Shown here: positions 6,847-11,424 of the stretch, piece after piece
Layout of the letters: the number at the start of each line of letters is the position of its first letter
Position numbering within the stretch: position 1 is the stretch's first letter
Program-made: the position numbers and the translations under genes
Assembly (NCBI GenBank): GCA_047630355.1
Contig: JBLHXN010000109.1
Location: 1-11,424, forward strand
Origin: JANQUM01 sp047630355
Lineage (GTDB): Bacteria > Bacteroidota > Bacteroidia > Cytophagales > Spirosomataceae
Length of the DNA stretch: 11,424 nucleotides
Direction: 5' to 3'
Notes under the pieces: generated by a model
What the model was told of the DNA's origin: nothing
The model's database searches: none
The model's input: only the letters and a program-made list of their open reading frames with translations

Positions 6847-7596
6847 ATGATAAGGAAAAAGAACAACGCATCACGCTCCCAGAAGCAAATAGGTATGGGT
6901 AGCCGTATTCTCAATTTTTTTACGAAAATTGTTATGTATTTTTTGATAATTTCCGTTGGTTCGGTGGTGGTTTTTAAATTTGTCCCGATACCAATCACCA
7001 TCACGATGATTGATCAAAAAATCGATGCTCTTTTTGGTGAAGGAAGCAGCGAATTGTACTACGATTGGATTTCGTACGACGAGATGTCAAAAGACGTGCC
7101 CATTGCTCTCGTTGCTGCCGAAGATCAGAAATTTCCTGACCACTTTGGCTTTGACGTTGCCGCCATAAAAAAAGCGTACAATAATAATCAGAAAGGCAAA
7201 AAAATACGTGGTGGAAGTACTATTTCGCAACAAACTGCAAAGAATGTATTTTGTTGGCAATCAAGAGGTTATCTTAGAAAAGGGTTGGAAACTTACTTCA
7301 CTTTTTTGATAGAAGTAATTTGGGGCAAAAAACGCATTTTGGAGGTTTACGCCAACGTTGCCGAAATGGGGAAATTTACTTTCGGAGTCGAAGCCGCTTC
7401 GCAGCGTTTTTACGATAAACCTGCCGTCAAACTAAGCCGAAATGAAGCTTCCCGTTTAGCTGCCGTATTGCCGAGTCCAAAGAAATGGTCAGCCGCAAAA
7501 CCTGGTCCGTACGTCAATCGTCGAACCTCCGCTATTGCCCGTGGAATCCGACAACTCGGCGGAGCGGGGTATTTGAAGGATTTGCGAAGTTTCTGA
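6847..7596 (+). CDS. mtgA: Monofunctional biosynthetic peptidoglycan transglycosylase
   Basis: MtgA polymerises lipid II into glycan strands at the outer face of the inner membrane. The 249-aa protein has a basic N-terminus, one membrane anchor at about 29-48 and a GT51 domain. Motif 1 is EDQKFPDHFGFD (92-103) with catalytic Glu92. Motif 2 is RGGSTISQQTAKN (121-133), motif 3 is KKRILEVYAN (161-170), and motif 4 includes NVAEMGKFTFGVEAASQRFY (170-189) with the second catalytic Glu173. LAAVLPSPKKWS (204-215) closes the domain. There is no transpeptidase domain, so cross-linking must come from other enzymes. The length is normal and all key motifs are intact. It ends the plus-strand run; a palindromic repeat begins 22 bp after the stop. 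Confidence 0.95.
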   Translation: MIRKKNNASRSQKQIGMGSRILNFFTKIVMYFLIISVGSVVVFKFVPIPITITMIDQKIDALFGEGSSELYYDWISYDEMSKDVPIALVAAEDQKFPDHFGFDVAAIKKAYNNNQKGKKIRGGSTISQQTAKNVFCWQSRGYLRKGLETYFTFLIEVIWGKKRILEVYANVAEMGKFTFGVEAASQRFYDKPAVKLSRNEASRLAAVLPSPKKWSAAKPGPYVNRRTSAIARGIRQLGGAGYLKDLRSF

Positions 7597-7618
7597 GTTA
7601 GTTTGTAAGCTCCGATTT

Positions 7619-7656
7619 TCAGGCTGAGCTTGTCCGGGACGCGTAGTCGAAGCCCG
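7619..7656 (+). repeat. Dispersed palindromic repeat, copy A, interrupted
   Basis: The copy begins TCAGGCTGAG and ends CGAAGCCCG. Removing 7634-7647 (CCGGGACGCGTAGT) leaves a 24-nt unit with the core CTGAGCTTGTCGAAG, a type of intergenic palindrome frequent in Bacteroidota genomes. The insert sits after the 15th base of the unit. GT occurs on both sides of its 12-bp core, which could be a 2-bp target duplication. The repeat lies directly downstream of mtgA and may end its transcript. Confidence 0.7.
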
Positions 7657-7706
7657 TTCCGTTACTGCGACGAACTGAATTTGCGACGGTGGTGCGGTCT
7701 GGATTG

Positions 7707-7746
7707 TCAGGCTGACCGGGCCGCCGGAGCGGGCTCTCGAAGCCCG
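7707..7746 (+). repeat. Dispersed palindromic repeat, copy B, interrupted
   Basis: The copy begins TCAGGCTGA and ends TCGAAGCCCG. Removing 7716-7731 (CCGGGCCGCCGGAGCG) gives a 24-nt unit, the same length as copy A and differing from it only in the central four bases. Here the insert follows the 9th base. The 16 bp are identical to the insert in the group II intron at 67-82. GGGCT and AGCCC at its right end can form a small hairpin. Confidence 0.7.
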
Positions 7747-7770
7747 CAACGACAAATACCTGAATCAGAA

Positions 7771-7808
7771 CGCCCTTCGACAAGCCGGGCGGCGTTCCGC
7801 TCAGGGCG
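7771..7808 (-). repeat. Dispersed palindromic repeat, copy C, inverted and interrupted
   Basis: The ends are CGCCCT and AGGGCG, a perfect 6-bp inverted repeat. Removing 7785-7799 (CCGGGCGGCGTTCCG) leaves a 23-nt unit whose minus strand contains the exact CTGAGCTTGTCGAAG core of copy A. It is inverted relative to A and B, so B and C form a loose inverted pair around 7747-7770. The insert starts with CCGGG on the plus strand although the repeat is reversed, so insert and repeat orientation are independent. Confidence 0.7.
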
Positions 7809-7876
7809 ATACTACTATTACAAAATTTGAACCTCACTTAGTTATAGGAAATTTAACATTGTTTACTTAGAAAAAT

Positions 7877-8857
7877 ATGAAAGCACTCCAACTCACGGCC
7901 CCGAATAAATTAGAACTCATTGAAAAACCGATGCCCGAACCGAGAAAAGGCGAGGTTATCGTGAAAATGGCGTTTGCTCCCGTAAACCCCTCTGATTTGG
8001 CATTTTTAACCGGAAATTATGGTATCAAAAAAGCTTACCCAGTAGTTCCGGGCTTAGAAGGAAGCGGCACGGTGGTAGAATCTGGCGGTGGAATTCTTGC
8101 CAACCTCTGGAAAGGTAAACGCGTTGCCTGTGCTGCTCCCGCCGATCGCGATGGCACGTGGGCGGAGTTTATGCGAGTTTCCGCCGCTCAGTGCATTCCG
8201 TTGAATAAAAACGTTTCGTTAGAGCAGGGGAGTATGTTGTTCGTGAACCCGTTGACGGCGTTAGGATTCATTAAACAAATCAAAGACGGCAACCACAAAG
8301 CCGTGGTTTTAACCGCCGCTGCCAGTGCCTTGTGTAAAATGGTGTTGCACATTGCGAAACAAGAAGGAATTAAAGTTATCGGGATTGTGCGGCGACAAGA
8401 ACAAGCCGACGAACTGAACGCTTTGGGAATTGACAAAGCCCTCATCAGCGAATCTTCTGACTTCTTTAAAGAGTTGAAAGCTGCCGCCAAAGAACTAAAA
8501 GCAACCATTGCGTTTGACGCCATCGGTGGTGGAGAACTTCCCGCAAATATCCTGCACAATATGCCGGCCAAAAGCCGGTGGATAATTTACGGACGATTAG
8601 AGCAGGAAAAACCCGGCTTACTCAATCCCGAAGATTTCATCTTCAACGAATATCACATTGAAGGTTATTGGTTGAGCAAAGAAGTTGCCCGAAAGTCATT
8701 ATTTCAAACCATTTTGGATACCCGCAAAGTCCAAAAAGTATTGGGTGATGGTTTTGAAACAAATATCAATCGCATTGTCAAACCCGAAGAAATTTTCACG
8801 GCGTTAGCTGATTATCAACAAAATATGTCGGCGGGGAAGGTATTGGTGGGGTTTTGA
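7877..8857 (+). CDS. Zinc-independent MDR family oxidoreductase (quinone-oxidoreductase-like)
   Basis: This 326-aa member of the medium-chain dehydrogenase/reductase superfamily is expected to use NAD(P)H on quinones or enones. The N-terminal GroES-like domain shows EVIVKMAFAPVNPSDLAFL (26-44) and PGLEGSGTVVESGG (58-71). NPLTALGFI (124-132) leads to a Rossmann domain with VVLTAAASALCKMVLHIAKQ (143-162), where the usual glycine-rich AxxGxxG loop is replaced by Ala/Ser, and IGIVRR at strand 2. There are no structural-zinc cysteines, which fits the zinc-free quinone reductase branch. The C-terminus reads YQQNMSAGKVLVGF; a second diverged copy of these codons lies 0.6 kb downstream. The substrate is unknown. 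It stands alone between the repeat cluster and the MntA-like gene. Confidence 0.88.
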   Translation: MKALQLTAPNKLELIEKPMPEPRKGEVIVKMAFAPVNPSDLAFLTGNYGIKKAYPVVPGLEGSGTVVESGGGILANLWKGKRVACAAPADRDGTWAEFMRVSAAQCIPLNKNVSLEQGSMLFVNPLTALGFIKQIKDGNHKAVVLTAAASALCKMVLHIAKQEGIKVIGIVRRQEQADELNALGIDKALISESSDFFKELKAAAKELKATIAFDAIGGGELPANILHNMPAKSRWIIYGRLEQEKPGLLNPEDFIFNEYHIEGYWLSKEVARKSLFQTILDTRKVQKVLGDGFETNINRIVKPEEIFTALADYQQNMSAGKVLVGF

Positions 8858-8910
8858 AGGGAGAGCTTTTTTATGTTAATTTACTGGGAGTTTATTAAAG
8901 GTATAAAACT

Positions 8911-9195
8911 ATGCAAGCTATTTCAGAGATGGAGGCCATTCTACGCCGCGAGGGAGTATTTGATGCCTTCAAAATAACTCAGTTAGGGGTTTTTGGTTCG
9001 TTCGCTCGAGGTGAGGCTTATCGTGATATAGATTTCTTGTTAGAACAGGATTTAGATTACGAAACACGGCAGCAACTGAAAAACCGACTATCAAAGGTAC
9101 TAAACGTAAAAATCGACCTTGTGCCAGCGAAATTTGCTGACCTAATAATCTTATACCGGGCACGTAAAGATTTAAAGTATGTCAATAAATCGTAG
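8911..9195 (+). CDS. MntA-like minimal nucleotidyltransferase (antitoxin of a HepT-MntA pair)
   Basis: This 94-aa protein has the minimal nucleotidyltransferase fold: GVFGSFARGEAYRDIDFLLE (26-45) with Gly29-Ser30 and the metal-ligand pair Asp39 and Asp41, plus a third acidic residue, Asp69, in KIDLV. Proteins like this (MntA) sit next to HepT and neutralise it by transferring AMP to a tyrosine near the HepT active site. The next gene is a broken HepT, overlapping by 17 bp, which supports the assignment. The segment between the GS motif and the DxD pair (GEA-YR-DID) is two residues shorter than in the common GEA-TPDS-DID form. This may be a natural variant or a small deletion. With its toxin gone, the protein may be free to decay. 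Confidence 0.85.
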   Translation: MQAISEMEAILRREGVFDAFKITQLGVFGSFARGEAYRDIDFLLEQDLDYETRQQLKNRLSKVLNVKIDLVPAKFADLIILYRARKDLKYVNKS

Positions 9196-9363
9196 CCGGA
9201 AATTGTATCCATCTTTTCCGTGGAAGCAAGCCCGCGGTTTACGTAACCGAATCGCTCACGACTACACGGGAATTGACTTTGAAATGATATTTGACATCGT
9301 TCAAAATCAGTGCCTAAACTTAAAACAGTAATAGAATCCATTATAAAAGACGGTCTGTTAGCC
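9179..9363 (+). pseudogene. HepT-like toxin (DUF86), N-terminal deletion and frameshift
   Basis: An ATG at 9179 opens a 50-codon frame reading LYPSFPWKQARGLRNRIAHD, then YTGIDFEMIFDIVQNQ. This is the C-terminal half of a HepT/DUF86 ribonuclease: 'YPEIPW+.I.GMRN.L.H.Y..ID.EIVW.iv'. The RX4HXY active-site signature is intact in RNRIAHDY. HepT proteins are usually 110-140 aa, so about 60-70 N-terminal residues are missing. After NQ the frame reads CLNLKQ and stops at 9329-9331, but the +1 frame continues PKLKTVIESIIKDGLL, the normal HepT tail (IVQNxLPxLKxxIExIIK). A lost base near 9311 (TTG to TG) therefore broke the gene. Neither piece could fold as a normal HepT dimer. The 3' border is approximate. 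Confidence 0.8.
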
Positions 9364-9445
9364 AATATTTTTGATAGAAACGAATTAGCTGTTGCCCAAA
9401 ATAGCGTTTACTATCGGTACATTAACTTTGATGTATTTAACTTAT

Positions 9446-9490
9446 TATCAGCAAAATATGTCAGCGGGGAAGGTTTTGGTAGGACTTTAA
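9446..9490 (+). pseudogene. Second copy of the oxidoreductase gene's 3' end (45 bp relic)
   Basis: Codons at 9446-9490 read YQQNMSAGKVLVGL then TAA. The intact gene at 8813-8857 ends YQQNMSAGKVLVGF then TGA. Of 45 bases 38 match. Five of the seven differences are synonymous third-position changes, one is Phe to Leu and one is the stop codon. This pattern means both tails evolved as coding sequence before one was orphaned. Upstream of 9446 the similarity fades (TYYQQ versus ADYQQ). It is either the remnant of a paralogous gene or the displaced target-gene end left by an integrated element. The stop codon of the minus-strand gene begins at the very next base. Confidence 0.75.
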
Positions 9491-10405
9491 CTAAGCCAAT
9501 AACCTATTTTTCTTCGTTCCAAATTGTTTATCGGGTATTCGTTCAGTTTTGAGTATTTTTCGGCACTTTTCTAGCTCATCCGTTCTTACTTCAAAAACAT
9601 TTGTTTGCCGACCGAACTCTGTTATCGGACTGTATTCGAGCGTCGTTTCATCAGACGCTTTTATTCGGTTGTTTTGAAATAATCCGAAGCCTTTCTCCGA
9701 TTGAAAACGGGCGTAATTCGTATGGATATAACGTCCGTGATGATCGTCCCGAACGATACTCAAGTTGACCTTATAAGGGTATTTTTTGTTTAAAAAGTTT
9801 AACAGCCGCTCCGCTTGTTCAGCAAGACGTTTGAAATCTTTCGCAGCGAAACCGATAATGGTCAAATCGAAGTCGATTGTTAATTCATCAGGCATTAAAC
9901 TAAATAAGATAGACAACGTACTTTCAAAATTTTTATCATTGAGAAATAAATAGTTATCGGTGATTATCAACGAATTGCACGGCATTTTGTAATTTGAAAA
10001 TACCGACCAATCTGTATTCTTGCGGTTTATTCTATATCCTTCCCCGTAAAGTAAAACGTCAGCTTTTTTTAAGTTAGCGGATTTCAACGAAAAACAGCCA
10101 AATTTAGAAGTGTCTTCTTCCATACTGTCCATGAATAAAAGTGCCGATGTCGAAGTTTCGTAAAATTCTGGAGTTGCTACCTTATCACTAAAAGTCAGAT
10201 TAGAAACGGGGAATCTATTGGCTATCTGCCTGAATATTACTTTCTTTTCTGGATTTTTATAAGCCTCTTCAAAATCAAAATTTACAATCAACTCGGCGGG
10301 GCTTTGAGCGGAGCATAATAGCCTTTTCAGACGATAATGTGTATCACTATCGTCTGGGTTAAGGAAAAAGTTTTCTAAGAAGGCAAAGTCCAGATAAATT
10401 TTCAT
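9491..10405 (-). CDS. Partner protein of the AAA ATPase, possible MIT_C/PLD-like C-terminal domain
   Basis: I do not recognise the full 304-aa family. The N-terminus MKIYLDFAFLENFFLNP has a strand-Asp-helix start that resembles PIN-like nucleases, but the other PIN acidic residues are not evident. NSLIITDNYLFLND (144-157) and LTIDFDLTIIGFA (175-187) look like beta-strands of an alpha/beta core. The best motif is LSIVRDDHHGRYIHTNYARF at 215-234, followed by GFGLFQ. It resembles the 'HDR.I..N...i..G.G.d.F' pattern of MIT_C-type phospholipase-D-like domains. No signal peptide or membrane segment is present. It starts one base after the ATPase stop codon (TGA T ATG), so the two are one translational unit. 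By analogy with ATPase/effector pairs, it could be the effector of a defence system; this is inference. Confidence 0.7.
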   Translation of the reverse strand: MKIYLDFAFLENFFLNPDDSDTHYRLKRLLCSAQSPAELIVNFDFEEAYKNPEKKVIFRQIANRFPVSNLTFSDKVATPEFYETSTSALLFMDSMEEDTSKFGCFSLKSANLKKADVLLYGEGYRINRKNTDWSVFSNYKMPCNSLIITDNYLFLNDKNFESTLSILFSLMPDELTIDFDLTIIGFAAKDFKRLAEQAERLLNFLNKKYPYKVNLSIVRDDHHGRYIHTNYARFQSEKGFGLFQNNRIKASDETTLEYSPITEFGRQTNVFEVRTDELEKCRKILKTERIPDKQFGTKKNRLLA

Positions 10406-10406
10406 A

Positions 10407-11424
10407 TCAATTTTGACGGGCTTTGTTGTTTTTTAAACGAAGTAATTCTAACTCCCAATTTGCTGCTTCATCAAAAAAGCCCGTTCCAAAGTCATCTGAT
10501 AAACTCCCGTCCTCCAAAATGTCAATTCGTTTTACTTGTTTCTCACCTTTGGGTACGTTGTTTGGGTCATGGAAGTAGTAGATGACTACATCTTCTTTCT
10601 TCATTTTACCTTTAGCAACTAAATATTGGAACTTACGAACCATGTATTCACTGTGAGTTTCAACGATAAGTTGTTGGTCATAGTCCATTGCTACCTCAGA
10701 AAACAAATCTGCAAGTTTACTCTGAAAAGCTGGATGTAAATTTGCCTCCGGCTCTTCTAATAGCATTATTGGAATGTGATTGGAAGGCTTACGCGGTGAC
10801 GTTTCGCCTATGGGTATTAATTGATCTGAGTATTCTTCTATCATCTCTTCAGAAGTCATAGGTTTGCCTGAATCTCTTTTGCCCTTTTTTGGGGGGGTAT
10901 AGTATTTTTTATAACTGTCTAACGTGAGAAGAATAGATGCTATTTGTGAAATGCCAAAGCCATAATCAAGCAAAGATTTATTATTTAATTCGATGTAATT
11001 AACACCAAGCTTATCATCACTACCCCACTTTATTTTACCTTGTAACTTAAATTCTTCCTCCCATTTTCTTAAAAAGCTGTTTTCGTCATCATATTCCCCT
11101 ATGCTTTTTATGATGTTGTTCATCTGGTCTGTATCATTAGCTTGATAGGCTCTTTTTTGATGCCCTTTGATAGAAGGGAGGTATTTGAAGCGATTTAAAA
11201 TGATACTTAATTCTTCGCTTATTCTATTTACTCCAATTAGTTGAAAGAATTGAGTTGCTAATTCTTGTGGTAAACCATTGTATAATAACAACTTTTTTAA
11301 TCGAGTCTCACCTAAATCAACATCTACTAAATCCATTGCCACTAATGCTGCGTCAACACATTTGTCTATAAGTTCTGAAAACTCCAACCCCGATAATTCT
11401 TGGTCGGATAAGTTCTTATATTCT
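10407..11424 (-). CDS. ABC-type AAA ATPase, C-terminal part (partial, DUF3696-like end)
   Basis: The frame is open to the window edge (EYKNLSDQELSGLEFSEL before the TTG at 11387), so the start and the Walker A motif lie outside. Visible motifs are the ABC signature-like DYGFGISQIASILLTL, the Walker B IPIMLLEEPEANLHPAF with a catalytic Glu, and the switch IVETHSEYMVRKFQ with the H-loop His. These define an SMC/RecF-like ABC ATPase of the kind used in OLD, Septu/PtuA and other immune ATPases. The end, DGSLSDDFGTGFFDEAANWELELL, fits the DUF3696 tail. Between signature and Walker B lies a charged insertion (about 40 residues, rich in K, P, S and E). No TOPRIM domain follows; the downstream 304-aa protein may supply the effector activity. 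Confidence 0.85.
   Translation of the reverse strand, partial: EYKNLSDQELSGLEFSELIDKCVDAALVAMDLVDVDLGETRLKKLLLYNGLPQELATQFFQLIGVNRISEELSIILNRFKYLPSIKGHQKRAYQANDTDQMNNIIKSIGEYDDENSFLRKWEEEFKLQGKIKWGSDDKLGVNYIELNNKSLLDYGFGISQIASILLTLDSYKKYYTPPKKGKRDSGKPMTSEEMIEEYSDQLIPIGETSPRKPSNHIPIMLLEEPEANLHPAFQSKLADLFSEVAMDYDQQLIVETHSEYMVRKFQYLVAKGKMKKEDVVIYYFHDPNNVPKGEKQVKRIDILEDGSLSDDFGTGFFDEAANWELELLRLKNNKARQN

Noticed and set aside
7657..7706. CRISPR-like array in the repeat cluster
   Set aside because: The three repeat copies are few, oriented both ways and spaced 24-50 bp irregularly, and no cas genes are present.
7489..7837. Several open frames on both strands across the repeat cluster
   Set aside because: They are translations of GC-rich palindromic repeats and the end of mtgA, with no protein-like composition.
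8563..8580. CCGG-N7-CCGG in the oxidoreductase gene as another micro-insert
   Set aside because: It encodes MPAKSRW at a place where the family has a normal loop, and no extra residues are evident.
9491..9493. Terminator between the convergent oxidoreductase relic and the 304-aa gene
   Set aside because: The two stop codons are directly adjacent and no stem-loop with a T-tract is visible.
9310..9552. 80-codon plus-strand frame read as its own gene
   Set aside because: It begins inside the HepT relic, where it is the frameshifted HepT tail, passes the oxidoreductase relic in the wrong frame, and runs into the minus-strand gene.

Overview
The window looks like a chromosomal segment of a Bacteroidota bacterium, probably Cytophagales-like. 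The evidence is an AT-rich base composition by eye, a secreted S9B dipeptidyl peptidase, a RecO and a cytochrome oxidase subunit III of Bacteroidota style, weak Shine-Dalgarno sequences, and intergenic palindromes of the CTGAGCTTGTCGAAG type that are common in this phylum. The species cannot be named from the window.

Layout. (1) Positions 1-1401 are an accessory edge. They hold the 3' end of a group II intron (domains V and VI, with the tail of its maturase frame), a membrane-anchored SH3-domain protein of unknown function on the minus strand, and the decayed C-terminus of a tyrosine recombinase. (2) Positions 1415-5900 are a minus-strand housekeeping run, transcribed in the order cox3-like, recO, DPP-IV-like peptidase, THI5/NMT1-like binding protein, with overlapping or close gene boundaries. 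(3) Positions 6088-7596 are a plus-strand run of DUF952 protein, small zinc-ribbon protein and the transglycosylase MtgA, divergent from the cox3 run. (4) Positions 7597-7876 hold three copies of a dispersed palindromic repeat. (5) Positions 7877-9490 hold a quinone-oxidoreductase-like MDR enzyme, then a MntA-like nucleotidyltransferase with a wrecked HepT toxin gene, closed by a second, synonymously diverged copy of the last codons of the oxidoreductase gene. (6) Positions 9491-11424 hold a two-gene minus-strand module: an ABC-type AAA ATPase that runs off the window edge and a 304-aa partner one base downstream, which resembles an ATPase/effector defence pair.

The most unusual signal is a set of 12-16 bp GC-rich micro-inserts starting with CCGGG. 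They interrupt all three palindromic repeats at three different points, and an identical 16-bp copy sits in the linker between domains V and VI of the group II intron about 7.6 kb away. Removing them restores the same 24-nt or 23-nt repeat unit and an ordinary intron linker. The second strong signal is the decayed MntA-HepT island framed by duplicated 3' ends of the oxidoreductase gene, which looks like a scar of site-specific integration at a gene's 3' end. The third is the ATPase/304-aa pair at the right edge.
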